In this document: piece by piece, positions 7,324 to 18,097 of the stretch
Position numbering within the stretch: position 1 is the first letter of the stretch
Layout of the letters: each line of letters opens with the position of its first letter
DNA from: Thermococcus sp.
Lineage (GTDB): Archaea > Methanobacteriota_B > Thermococci > Thermococcales > Thermococcaceae
NCBI RefSeq assembly: GCF_027063845.1
Contig: NZ_JAMOQU010000066.1
Location: forward strand, 1 to 32,113
Length of the DNA: 32,113 bases
Reading direction: 5' to 3'
The notes under the pieces: generated by a model
Database searches by the model: none
Seen by the model: the letters and a program-made list of their open reading frames with translations, nothing else
What the model was told of the DNA's origin: nothing
Program-made: the position numbers and the translations under genes

Positions 7324-8956
7324 ACTCTTCACCATTACCTCTCTCAGAAGACCCACTCAGCAGTTCTGTTAGTTCTTCAGTTTCTTTTAGTAATTCTATG
7401 ATCGTATAATAAAATGCTTCAGAGGAAATTCCTTCATCCCTAAAAATTTCAAGTTCACGTATCTTTGTATATCCTTCATTATTATCAAACAAATATGGGG
7501 CGACTTTTGAGGGATCTAGTATTTCGTCTTTTTCCCAACCATGGTTTTTAAGGAATTCTTTTAGTTCTTTTTCTTTCCCGGCTTTTTTGAGATAGTATAG
7601 TTTGATGTTGTTGTTTATTTGTTGAAGTATGTATGGACTATGAGTTATCAATACTACATACACTCCTCTATTTACTAGTTTAACCAATGCACGTGCAAGT
7701 ACTCTTTGAGCGTCAGGATGAAGATGGGCCTCAGGTTCTTCTATTATTAAGAGGGTTTTGGGTTCTACAAACCTCGAGTATTTAAGATACAAGAGAAGAG
7801 GACTTGCTTCATCCACTAATGATGAAGAATATTGCAATGGAAGAGAGACATTTTTATCTAAAAATGGCCGATATCTTATAGTATTTAGAATCCTATTATA
7901 CTCAAGATGACCTTTTATCAATTCGTTTTCTAAGAATCTCCAGATGGATCTGAAGTAAGCAGTAGGTTTATCAGAGTAACTATCTGAAAATGCTGGGTCT
8001 TTACGAATGAAATCAACAATAGGGCTTGGGAGATTTAAATCAGATTCCTCCGAATAACGAGAGACTGCAATATCTTCATCTTCAATGAATATACTTGAGC
8101 CAGAGAGGGCCCTCACAACTAGTTGGCTTGCTAAATGTTTACTTACTAGAATAAATCCACTTTTGGATGCAGGTATAAAAATCGAGTTCCTGAAAATTTG
8201 TCGAATGTGAACTGTACTGACTTCCCGTAATAGTCCTCTTGCGATTTCCTTAATAGTTTTATCATCTCTCAATACAGAAGAACGAACAGTTATACATGCA
8301 TAATATCTATTATACTTATCCTTCTTCCTAAAAACAACTACTTCAAATTCGAAAGGTTTAATGGATTCGTTAACTCCTACTGCTAAGCTATTCTTTTTGG
8401 AGGTATGTTGGTCTTTTTGTACTTTTCCAAATCCCATGACGGGAATTAGGTTCTTGGGAACGTTGGAAGAGTTAGGTGGAAATGTTCTCTCTAAAAGGCT
8501 CTCTTGTGAAGATATTGTTTCCATGATGCGTATTCCTATCTCAACCTTGAAGGGAGGATAATATTCAATTAATATTTTTCTGTAATTCATAGGGAAGTTG
8601 AATAATTTGTAAAGATCAGTACGAGAAACTAGAACCTTTGGGGAAAACCCGAAATGCCCAGCATATTTAAATTGCTTAAGTGGAAATCGTTTAGAATGTT
8701 GAAGAGGATTAAGTGATTTGATGATATGTTCTATTTTTTTAGAAACCGCATTAAATTCCGTACTATGGAAGATATTAGCTCTTAATCTAGCTAAGTATTC
8801 CCTATTAGCAAGATACCACGCTAGATATCCCATATAGGTTTTGCCAGTATTATTTTTTCCAAAAAATATTGTTAAAGGCTTCAATACAATATTAGCTTTA
8901 GCTATTGGCCCAAAGTCTTTAACAACAATTCTTGCTAATTCCCATTGGTTTCTCAT
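7304..8956 (-). CDS. ABC/AAA15-type ATPase (OLD-like without TOPRIM), putative defence ATPase
   Basis: The 550-residue product is an SMC/OLD-type ATPase. Walker A GKNNTGKT is at residues 33-40 after the KDFGPIAKANIVLKPLTIFFG strand pattern; a long helical/variable insert follows; IFIPASKSGF is at 259-268; a degenerate ABC signature lies around YSSSLVDEASPL (377-387); Walker B TLLIIEEPEAHLHPDAQ is at 401-417; and the His switch ITHSP is at 437-441. No TOPRIM domain follows. ATPases of this group power two-gene anti-phage systems (OLD/Gabija, Septu, PARIS are relatives in architecture). The ATG at 8956 follows GGGAGGG; the in-frame TTG at 8974 is less likely. It is AT-rich like its downstream partner and unlike all other neighbours. 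Confidence 0.85.
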   Translation of the reverse strand: MRNQWELARIVVKDFGPIAKANIVLKPLTIFFGKNNTGKTYMGYLAWYLANREYLARLRANIFHSTEFNAVSKKIEHIIKSLNPLQHSKRFPLKQFKYAGHFGFSPKVLVSRTDLYKLFNFPMNYRKILIEYYPPFKVEIGIRIMETISSQESLLERTFPPNSSNVPKNLIPVMGFGKVQKDQHTSKKNSLAVGVNESIKPFEFEVVVFRKKDKYNRYYACITVRSSVLRDDKTIKEIARGLLREVSTVHIRQIFRNSIFIPASKSGFILVSKHLASQLVVRALSGSSIFIEDEDIAVSRYSEESDLNLPSPIVDFIRKDPAFSDSYSDKPTAYFRSIWRFLENELIKGHLEYNRILNTIRYRPFLDKNVSLPLQYSSSLVDEASPLLLYLKYSRFVEPKTLLIIEEPEAHLHPDAQRVLARALVKLVNRGVYVVLITHSPYILQQINNNIKLYYLKKAGKEKELKEFLKNHGWEKDEILDPSKVAPYLFDNNEGYTKIRELEIFRDEGISSEAFYYTIIELLKETEELTELLSGSSERGNGEEYDPEDS

Positions 8957-8989
8957 TGTCCCTCCCACACCCAATATAGATGAGAACCT

Positions 8990-8998
8990 TATTTAATT
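8990..8998 (-). promoter_or_regulatory. Possible TATA box for the ATPase/nuclease pair
   Basis: ATTAAATAA on the minus strand overlaps the end of the DUF104 gene and is about 37 bases upstream of the ATPase ATG, so the pair could be transcribed separately from the DUF104 gene. Confidence 0.35.
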
Positions 8999-9166
8999 CT
9001 TTTCGTGTGTTTTCTCGGCCGTTATCTTCTTCCTCATCTCCCTTGCCAGCTCAAGGAAGTCCTCGTGGTAAATCCTAACCCTGAGCCTCTGCCCCTCCTT
9101 TAACTTGAGGGGCCTGAGAGGCTTCAGCACGCCGTTCTCGTAAATCACCTCGATAATCTCGCCCAT
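8993..9166 (-). CDS. AF2212-like (DUF104/UPF0165) antitoxin, orphan
   Basis: The 57-residue product starts [19 protein letters not shown] and continues [12 protein letters not shown], the classic DUF104 antitoxin pattern. In archaea these proteins usually precede a PIN-domain VapC toxin and neutralise it. No PIN gene is present; the next gene, 36 bases downstream, is the ATPase. The ATG at 9166 has GGTGGG upstream, which excludes the longer frame starting at 9211. The gene has GC-rich composition like guaAb and unlike the ATPase, so the island border lies at about 8990. Confidence 0.82.
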   Translation of the reverse strand: MGEIIEVIYENGVLKPLRPLKLKEGQRLRVRIYHEDFLELAREMRKKITAEKTHEKN

Positions 9167-9207
9167 GTTCCCACCGAATAAAGTTGGAAACGAATGTAAA
9201 TAAGCCT

Positions 9208-10131
9208 TCACTCGAACTCAATGGTAGCGGGCGGTTTGTTGGTGATGTCGTAGAGGACTCTCCCGACCTCGGGAATCTCGCTCGTTATCCTGAAGGCTAT
9301 CCTCTGGAGAACCTCAAAGGGGACGTTCATGGCGTTTGCCGTCATCCCATCGAGGCTCTCAACGACCCTAACCGCGATGGTTTCCTTGTAGGCCCTTATG
9401 TCGCCCTGAACGCCGACGGTTTTGACGCCAAGCAGAACCGCAAAGGCCTGCCAGGGCCTAAGCCCTGCTTTCTCGATTTCCTCCTCGACTATCGCGTTTG
9501 CTTCTCTGACTATCGCTATCTTCTCCGGCGTGACCTCCCCGAGAACCCTGACGGCGAAGCCCGGCCCAGGGAAGGGCATTCTATTGTAAATTTTCTCCGG
9601 AAGCCCGAGCTCCTTCGCCAGCTCCCGAACCTCGTCCTTGTAGAGGTCGCGGAGCGGTTCTATGAGCTTGAGGTTGAGCCTCTCTGGCAGACCTCCGACG
9701 TTGTGGTGGCTCTTGATTTTCCCCTTGCTCTCAATCCAGTCCGGGGCGATGGTTCCCTGAATCAAGAAGTCGGCGTTGATTTCCTTCGCGACCTCTTCGA
9801 AGACCTCGATGAAAACGCGACCTATTATCTTCCTCTTCTCCTCCGGGTCGGTAACGCCCTTCAAAGCCCTGAAAAAGCGCTCGCTCGCGTCAACGTAGTG
9901 CAGGTTGAGGCCGACCTCGTCGCGGAAGGTCTTGACAACGAACTCGGGCTCGCCCTTGCGCATGAAGCCCGTGTTGACAAAAACAGCGTGAAGTCTATCG
10001 CCTATAGCTTTGTGCGCGAGTACAGCGGCAGTTGAGCTGTCAACGCCACCGCTGAGCGCTATTATCGCCTTCCCGTCGCCGACGGTCTTCCTAATCTCCT
10101 CAACCTTCTCCCTGATGAAGTCCTCCCACAT
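9208..10131 (-). CDS. guaAb: GMP synthase subunit B (ATP pyrophosphatase, XMP-aminating)
   Basis: The 307-residue catalytic subunit of the split archaeal GMP synthase adenylates XMP and aminates it with ammonia from GuaAa. The PP-loop SGGVDSS is at residues 27-33, followed by [31 protein letters not shown], the [11 protein letters not shown] motif, and the C-terminal dimerisation domain ending [13 protein letters not shown]. The ATG at 10131 follows GGTGGTG; the upstream GTG at 10140 lies inside that site. A TATA box is at about 10165-10175. A purine-type TTTTGACGTGAAA element lies further upstream at the purP stop. It is followed by the DUF104 gene, 41 bases away. Confidence 0.97.
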   Translation of the reverse strand: MWEDFIREKVEEIRKTVGDGKAIIALSGGVDSSTAAVLAHKAIGDRLHAVFVNTGFMRKGEPEFVVKTFRDEVGLNLHYVDASERFFRALKGVTDPEEKRKIIGRVFIEVFEEVAKEINADFLIQGTIAPDWIESKGKIKSHHNVGGLPERLNLKLIEPLRDLYKDEVRELAKELGLPEKIYNRMPFPGPGFAVRVLGEVTPEKIAIVREANAIVEEEIEKAGLRPWQAFAVLLGVKTVGVQGDIRAYKETIAVRVVESLDGMTANAMNVPFEVLQRIAFRITSEIPEVGRVLYDITNKPPATIEFE

Positions 10132-10164
10132 GAGCACCACCTTTTACACCCGCTTTGGAATCCG

Positions 10165-10175
10165 CTTTATAAACC
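10165..10175 (-). promoter_or_regulatory. TATA box for guaAb
   Basis: GGTTTATAAAG on the minus strand, about 39 bases upstream of the ATG. A TGACGT element lies about 25 bases farther upstream (10196-10203). Confidence 0.6.
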
Positions 10176-10193
10176 TAACCCGCTTAAACACTT

Positions 10194-13324
<3,131 letters not shown>

Positions 13325-13328
13325 TTCC

Positions 13329-14000
13329 TCACCTCCTCGCCCACTCAACCATGCTTTTGAACAGCCTCAGGCCGTCTTCACCCCCCAGAAAGCGGTCGCT
13401 CGCGCGCTCAGGATGGGGCATCGTTCCGAGAACGTTTCCACGCTCGTTGGCTATCGCCGCTATGTTCAGAACCGAGCCGTTGGGGTTGGCTTCTTCGCTC
13501 ACGTTCCCGTTCTCGTCGCTGTACTGGAAGACGATTCTAACCTTCGACGGGTTGTTAATGTAATAGTTGCCCTCCGCGTGAGCAATCGGCATCCTTATGA
13601 CCTCCCCTGGCTCGTAGAGGGAGGTGAACGGCGTTTCCACGTCGTTTACGCGGAGGTGAACCCACCTGCAGAGGAAGCGCGGAACCCTGTTGGGCCTCAA
13701 CGCCCCTGGAAGGAGGCCCGCCTCGGTGAGGATTTGAAAGCCGTTGCATATCCCGAGAACCGGCCGTCCCTCCTCGGCAAACTCCTTAACCTCCTCCATT
13801 ATCTCCTGACGGGCGGCTATCGCACCGGCGCGAAGATAATCGGCGTAGCTGAAGCCACCTGGCAGAACAACCCCGTCGAAGTCCTTGAGGCTCGTTTTAT
13901 ACCAGACGCGCTCCGCCTCGGCTCCGGCCTTTCTTATGGCCCTCTCAGTCTCGAAGTCACAGTTAGTTCCAGGGAAGACCACAACGGCGAAGCGCACCAT
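13329..14000 (-). CDS. purQ: FGAM synthase glutaminase subunit (PurQ)
   Basis: The 223-residue class I glutamine amidotransferase supplies ammonia to PurL. Visible motifs are [11 protein letters not shown] at the N-terminus, [19 protein letters not shown], nucleophile Cys in [11 protein letters not shown], and [11 protein letters not shown] with the catalytic His and Glu. The start codon is 1 base after the purS stop, with GGTGAG inside the end of purS, and the stop is 4 bases before purL, which shows tight translational coupling of purSQL. Confidence 0.98.
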   Translation of the reverse strand: MVRFAVVVFPGTNCDFETERAIRKAGAEAERVWYKTSLKDFDGVVLPGGFSYADYLRAGAIAARQEIMEEVKEFAEEGRPVLGICNGFQILTEAGLLPGALRPNRVPRFLCRWVHLRVNDVETPFTSLYEPGEVIRMPIAHAEGNYYINNPSKVRIVFQYSDENGNVSEEANPNGSVLNIAAIANERGNVLGTMPHPERASDRFLGGEDGLRLFKSMVEWARR

Positions 14001-14001
14001 T

Positions 14002-14244
14002 TCAGCTCACCGGCTCTATCCTGTACTCCCAGCTGTGGATGAGCGGGTTGGCGAGGAGCTTTCTGCACATCTCCTCTACCTCTTCCTCCGGTTTTTCACT
14101 CTCAAGCTCGAACTCAAAGCACTTCGGAACGCGGAGGTTCTCAACCGCGTAGCCGAGGTTTCTGAGTGCCTTCCCTATGACCCTCCCTTCGGGGTCGTTG
14201 AGTCTCTCCTTGAGGCGAACGGTGACGGTAACCCTCCACTTCAT
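14002..14244 (-). CDS. purS: FGAM synthase small subunit (PurS)
   Basis: The 80-residue protein is the small structural subunit that joins PurL and PurQ. The sequence [19 protein letters not shown]...[14 protein letters not shown] pattern (here [17 protein letters not shown]) and C-terminal [12 protein letters not shown] fit the family and its length. The ATG at 14244 follows GGTGGTTGCG; the in-frame GTG at 14253 lies inside that site. It is the first gene of purS-Q-L-P, with its own promoter and a purine-type upstream element. Confidence 0.95.
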   Translation of the reverse strand: MKWRVTVTVRLKERLNDPEGRVIGKALRNLGYAVENLRVPKCFEFELESEKPEEEVEEMCRKLLANPLIHSWEYRIEPVS

Positions 14245-14282
14245 CGCAACCACCCTTGCCAGAAAAGTGTAAAAATCGAGAG

Positions 14283-14314
14283 TTTTTAAGGATTATTTTA
14301 ACAGAAAAATGTCA
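14283..14314 (-). promoter_or_regulatory. purS promoter with upstream purine-type element
   Basis: The TATA element CTTAAAAACT (14281-14290) is preceded on the minus strand by TTGACATTTTTCTG then TTAAAATAATC. The same TTTTTCTG-x-TAAAA-x-ATCCTTAAA arrangement precedes purT, and TTGACAT also precedes purD. The TGTCA core is at 14310-14314, at the end of the LOG-like gene. Confidence 0.6.
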
Positions 14315-14818
14315 AGAACGTGCTAGCCCCAGGGCCAGCTCAACGGCCTCTTCGGGGCTCTCGGTGAAGGCAACCTCCGCACGCTTTCGGTGGTCGAAGA
14401 AGCCGTCCTTCGCGAGGGCATTAAGCTCGTCGCTCCTGTAGCCGGTTCCAGTAAGAACAACTACCGGAATCCCGAGGTTGTAGGCCATCAGAGCTTCTAC
14501 CATCGTTCCAGAGCCGCCGCCGAGGACGACGAGGACGTCGGCCGATGTTACGAGGACTACGCTCCTGCCCGCTGGATTGAAGCCCGTCTTTATCCTTATC
14601 GAGCTGTACGGGTTCCCCTCCTCATCTCCTGGAAGGACTCCAACGACAGTCCCACCGCGCTTCCTGAACTCCTCTGAGACGACCTCCATTATTCCGCCCT
14701 TCCCGCCGGTTAAGAGTATGACATCAAGGGGAAGCGCCCGGGCAAAGGCCCTCGCCTTCCCCTCGGCCTCAGGGATGAGCTCCGAGTCGCTGGAGCCTGC
14801 TATTGCTATCTGAACCAT
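14312..14818 (-). CDS. LOG/TIGR00725-like Rossmann-fold protein
   Basis: The 168-residue protein has the lysine-decarboxylase-like (LOG/MoCo-carrier-like) Rossmann fold: IAIAGSSDSE start, LLTGGKGGIMEVVSEEF, and the nucleotide-loop variant LGGGSGTMVEALMAYN in place of the canonical PGGxGTxxE. LOG enzymes hydrolyse nucleoside 5'-monophosphates; TIGR00725 members are mostly uncharacterised. The start codon overlaps the stop of the purP paralogue by one base (TGATG), and purS follows after 67 bases, so it is part of the purine operon. Activity on purine nucleotides is an inference from fold and context only. Confidence 0.75.
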   Translation of the reverse strand: MVQIAIAGSSDSELIPEAEGKARAFARALPLDVILLTGGKGGIMEVVSEEFRKRGGTVVGVLPGDEEGNPYSSIRIKTGFNPAGRSVVLVTSADVLVVLGGGSGTMVEALMAYNLGIPVVVLTGTGYRSDELNALAKDGFFDHRKRAEVAFTESPEEAVELALGLARS

Positions 14819-15960
14819 CAGGTTACCACCTTCTCAAGCTCGTCGAGCTCGATTGCACGCTTTATCTCTAAAGCAACCCTCCTTCCCGTGCTCATCGGCT
14901 TTCTCCAGAGGGCGTTGCCGTATGGGTGCCCCATCGCCATGTGGATGTTCGTCCCGCCACCGGTTCTTGGAGCTACGTCGTAGATGTAGAAGTTCAGGTC
15001 CTTGTCAACCGCCGTCTGGAGCGTGAACGGCCCGATTATTCCCGGCTCGTAATACTCCTGCGTCGCCTTAACGTACTTCTCGGCCATATCAAAGACCTTC
15101 TCAAGGAGGCTCTCGCGAAGGGTTGATGAGGCGTGGCCCGTTACGGTGTATTCCGGTTCGAACTGCCACTCGGGAAGGGTCAACTGCTGGGCCGCTGGAA
15201 GCCTTACGTGGCCGTCCAAGCTCGTTTCGAAGCGCCAGTCTATTCCTAAAAGCTCAATCTCCCCATCAATAGGCGAGTAGAAGAAGTCGAAGTTAAAAAC
15301 AGGCCCGATGATGTAGTGCTCGATTCTCGCTTTAGCAAGGTCTTCCTCGGTAATCACACCGAGCCTGATGAGCTTCTCAGCCTTCTCGCGGAACTCCTTG
15401 TAGCTCGCGGCCGTGAAGAATCCTCTCTCAAGCCTCTTCTTGGCGTGCGGAAGCTTGACTATAACGAGGCCGACCTCGTCAATCTCCTCCGGCTCAACTG
15501 GCTCGGGGTAAGGGAGCTTGGCTTTCTCAAGGAGCCAGTAGTAGCTCTTCTCCTCGCTCCGCTCCTCGCTCCTGAGCAGGTTCCTGCTCCCGAAGAGCGG
15601 AACCCTGAACTCGTTCTCAACCCTGTCAATGCCGGTGTAGACCACGAACGAGCGGTTCGGCACGAAGATGACGTTCCTCTTCACGAGCTCGTCCTGAACG
15701 TCTATAACCTGGGCGAACTTCTCAAGCACTAGCACCTCGTCAATGAAGCCCTTCGTAAGGCCGTCCTTCGTCTTCCTCAGCCTGAAGTACTCGGTGTAAG
15801 TTTTGTGCCTGCCCCTCTGGGCGACGACGAGGACAGGCAAACCTTCCTCCTTGGCACCGTCTGCTATGTCGAGGGCAGAATGACTCCCAAGGACGCCAAC
15901 TGTTATTTTCTCGGGGTCGTACCTCTCGAGTATCCCCAAAATTTCATCGCGGCTTATCAT
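14818..15960 (-). CDS. PurP paralogue (DUF1246/DUF1297 ATP-grasp), divergent
   Basis: The 380-residue protein shares the PurP domain order: TVGVLGSHSALDIADGAKEEG start, FVPNRSFVVYTG, EHYIIGPVFNFDFFYSPI, ELLGIDWRFETSLDGHVRLPA, and the C-terminal APRTGGGTNIHMAMGHPYGN. The ATP-grasp loop, GAKGGKGYF in true PurP, here reads HAKKRLERGFF and has lost most glycines, so catalysis probably differs. The ATG at 15960 follows GAGGTGAT and is 10 bases after the purD stop; the longer frame would overlap purD. It could be a second formate ligase, a subunit of PurP, or a replacement for a missing purine step. Which applies is unknown. Confidence 0.88.
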   Translation of the reverse strand: MISRDEILGILERYDPEKITVGVLGSHSALDIADGAKEEGLPVLVVAQRGRHKTYTEYFRLRKTKDGLTKGFIDEVLVLEKFAQVIDVQDELVKRNVIFVPNRSFVVYTGIDRVENEFRVPLFGSRNLLRSEERSEEKSYYWLLEKAKLPYPEPVEPEEIDEVGLVIVKLPHAKKRLERGFFTAASYKEFREKAEKLIRLGVITEEDLAKARIEHYIIGPVFNFDFFYSPIDGEIELLGIDWRFETSLDGHVRLPAAQQLTLPEWQFEPEYTVTGHASSTLRESLLEKVFDMAEKYVKATQEYYEPGIIGPFTLQTAVDKDLNFYIYDVAPRTGGGTNIHMAMGHPYGNALWRKPMSTGRRVALEIKRAIELDELEKVVT

Positions 15961-15970
15961 TCCCATCACC

Positions 15971-17287
15971 TCAGCACGGGTTCGGCTCGAATTCCTTTCC
16001 AAACTTTCTCATCAGCTCAATCCTCTTCTCAACGCTCTCCCTGGTTCCGACGTCCCTGCGATAGAACAGCTCGCCCTTTACGTGCGGAATCGCGCTCTCG
16101 ACTATCCTCTCAGCCTCCTCAAGGCTATCGGCGATTCCAACGACCGCTATGGCCCTCGAGCCGAGTAGCGTGAAGTTCTCGTCAATTGAGGCGTAGTAGA
16201 GCCTTGCACCGACCTCTTCAACGGCCTTCTCGTTGACCTCCACCTTTACGCCCCTGACTGGGTTCGTTGGGTAACCTTTCGGCGCGAGGTACTTGACGAC
16301 CGTCGCTTTACTTTCGAACTCCGCTCCCCGAAGGTTGCCGTCAACTATTCCCTCCGCAATCTCAAGCAGGCTCGTCCTGAGGAGCGGGAGGACGTTTATC
16401 GCCTCGGGGTCGCCGAAGCGGGCGTTGTACTCTATGAGAACCGGCCCACCCTTGCTGAGCATGAACTGGCCGTAGAGGATTCCCTTGTAGGGCATCCCCT
16501 CCTTCCTCATGGCCTCGACGGTGGCTTTAAGCGTCTCAAGGGCCTTCTCGTAGTCTTTCCGCGTCACGAAGGGAAGCAGGCCGTTTGAGCAGGAGTAGCT
16601 CCCCATCCCGCCGGTTATCGGGCCTTCGTCGTTCTCGTAGGCGTGGGGGTAGTCCTGGGCGAGAGGCATCGGGAGAACCCTTTTTCCGTCAGTGAAGACC
16701 TGGAAGGTGAACTCGACGCCGTCTGTGCGTTCTTCGATAAGAACCCTACCGTCGCGCCTGATGAGCTCCTCGGCGTAGGACTTAGCTTCCTCGTTGTCCC
16801 TCAGCTGGTAGCCGACGACCTTAACGCCCTTCCCACCGGTCAGGCCAATGGGCTTAACAACGACGGGCCTTCCAAAGTCGTCAATCCACGAGCGCATCTC
16901 CGAAACGTCGGCAAAGACGCGGAAGACCTTTCTCCCAGGGATTTCGTTGCGCTCCATGAAGGCCCTCGCGAAGGCCTTGTCGGTTTCGAGCTTGGCGGCT
17001 TCCCTGCTCGGCCCGACTGCGGGGATGCCGTTTTCCTCAAGGGCATCAACGATACCCTTCTCCAGGGGCGCCTCGGGGCCGATGAACGCCAGCTCGACGC
17101 CGAATTTTTCGGCGTACTCAAGAACCTTTTCGATATCCGTCTCCTTCGCCAGACCGTAGCCCTTCGCGAGCCTCGCGAGGCAGGGGTTTTTGTGCTTCGA
17201 GACGACGTAGAGCTCGGCACCTCCCCTCACGAGAGTCTCCCCAATCGCGTGCTCCCTTCCTCCTCCGCCGACAAGCAGAACCCTCAT
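15971..17287 (-). CDS. purD: Phosphoribosylamine-glycine ligase (GAR synthetase)
   Basis: The second step of IMP synthesis ligates glycine to phosphoribosylamine using ATP. The 438-residue ATP-grasp protein begins RVLLVGGGGREHAIGETL, with AFIGPEAPLEKGIVDAL, PVVVKPIGLTGGKGVKVV (ATP loop), QDYPHAYENDEGPITGGMGSYS, and YNARFGDPEAINVLPLL. The ATG at 17287 follows GGTGAAAACC; the ORF extension starting with TTG is not supported. The gene is first in a purD, purP-paralogue, LOG-like run. Two TGTCA elements flank its TATA box. Confidence 0.97.
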   Translation of the reverse strand: MRVLLVGGGGREHAIGETLVRGGAELYVVSKHKNPCLARLAKGYGLAKETDIEKVLEYAEKFGVELAFIGPEAPLEKGIVDALEENGIPAVGPSREAAKLETDKAFARAFMERNEIPGRKVFRVFADVSEMRSWIDDFGRPVVVKPIGLTGGKGVKVVGYQLRDNEEAKSYAEELIRRDGRVLIEERTDGVEFTFQVFTDGKRVLPMPLAQDYPHAYENDEGPITGGMGSYSCSNGLLPFVTRKDYEKALETLKATVEAMRKEGMPYKGILYGQFMLSKGGPVLIEYNARFGDPEAINVLPLLRTSLLEIAEGIVDGNLRGAEFESKATVVKYLAPKGYPTNPVRGVKVEVNEKAVEEVGARLYYASIDENFTLLGSRAIAVVGIADSLEEAERIVESAIPHVKGELFYRRDVGTRESVEKRIELMRKFGKEFEPNPC

Positions 17288-17300
17288 GGTTTTCACCAAT

Positions 17301-17353
17301 TATATGTCAAAAACCTGGCTTTTTAAGATTTATTTTTAACTTTTTATGTCAAT
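17301..17353 (-). promoter_or_regulatory. purD promoter with two TTGACAT elements flanking the TATA box
   Basis: On the minus strand TTGACATAAAAAGTTAAAA (core 17347-17351) lies upstream and TTTTTGACATATAATTGG (core 17305-17309) lies downstream of TATA CTTAAAAA (17320-17327). The downstream copy sits at the expected transcription start, consistent with repression. Confidence 0.6.
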
Positions 17354-17394
17354 AAATTGGATGCCTACTATCGGGCATCAAAAGACGGGAAAGG

Positions 17395-17405
17395 CATTTA
17401 TAATC
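17395..17405 (+). promoter_or_regulatory. TATA box for the DUF257-like gene pair
   Basis: ATTTATAATCC preceded by GGGAAAGGC, about 35 bases before the chosen ATG. An imperfect GATGCC/GGGCATC inverted repeat (17358-17378) lies just upstream. Confidence 0.5.
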
Positions 17406-17434
17406 CAAGGCTGTATAACCATAGGGGGATTGGC

Positions 17435-18097
17435 ATGAATGGGACCGAGAGGGTTCTTCGAATGCTCCCCGCAGGGGGTGTACTGTCACTAATTCAGTCG
17501 GATTTGGAATCAAACGGAGAACTGTTCTCACTCCTCATCCTCAGGAGGCTCCTTGAACGAGGTGATACAGTGTTTTTGTTCCTTTATGAACCCTTTAGGG
17601 TGTTTGAGAACAATGCAACAACTGTTGGATTAAACATCAGAGAACACCTCGGAAAAAACCTCTACATCTTTGACGCCTTCGGTAGCATTTACCGCATCCC
17701 CCGAAGAGAAGAAGGGGTGCATCAGCTTTCCGGATACCTCGACGACTCCGTGTTCATAATAAAACTTAGGGAGTGGGCCGTTAAGACCCTAGAATCAAGG
17801 GAGTGGCGGAACCTTTGGATTTTCACTTATACATCAACGGGGGTCTGCAAACTGTTCAGAAGACCGTACCTCGTTTACAGGATGATTATTGCAGTAAGGG
17901 AACTACTGTTTAATAACGCTGAATATGAAGGAACTGTTCTAACGCTCTCCGAACCGGAATGCCCAGATATAAGCGACATTGCATACACAGTTTCTGATAT
18001 CGTAATTGAGACTCACGTGGTCAACGGGAGAAGGGTTGGCATAGTCACCAAGGGAGCAAACGAGGGTGAAGTGCTTGAGCTCTTCGGGGGTGATTGA
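17435..18097 (+). CDS. DUF257-like protein, first of tandem pair
   Basis: The 220-residue protein is not assigned a function. It resembles the Thermococcales DUF257 group, which has a KaiC/RecA-like fold pattern: a first strand GGVLSLIQSD without a canonical Walker A, helix LFSLLILRRLLERGDTVFLFLYE, and a Walker-B-like strand NLYIFDAFGSIYRI. The second gene has IIDTFGSFYDI at the same relative place. The ATG at 17435 is preferred because a GGGGGAT site and a TATA box about 35 bases upstream precede it; the longer frame would begin before the promoter. Its stop abuts the next start (TGA then ATG). It lies between purD and purE. Confidence 0.6.
   Translation: MNGTERVLRMLPAGGVLSLIQSDLESNGELFSLLILRRLLERGDTVFLFLYEPFRVFENNATTVGLNIREHLGKNLYIFDAFGSIYRIPRREEGVHQLSGYLDDSVFIIKLREWAVKTLESREWRNLWIFTYTSTGVCKLFRRPYLVYRMIIAVRELLFNNAEYEGTVLTLSEPECPDISDIAYTVSDIVIETHVVNGRRVGIVTKGANEGEVLELFGGD

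Noticed and set aside
9184..10035. 283-codon plus-strand open frame opposite guaAb
   Set aside because: It is antisense to a clear GuaAb sequence, has no ribosome binding site and no family resemblance; such long shadows are expected in GC-rich third-position coding DNA.
17358..17378. GATGCC/GGGCATC inverted repeat as terminator
   Set aside because: It lies between two divergent promoters where no transcript ends, and it is only 6 bases per arm.
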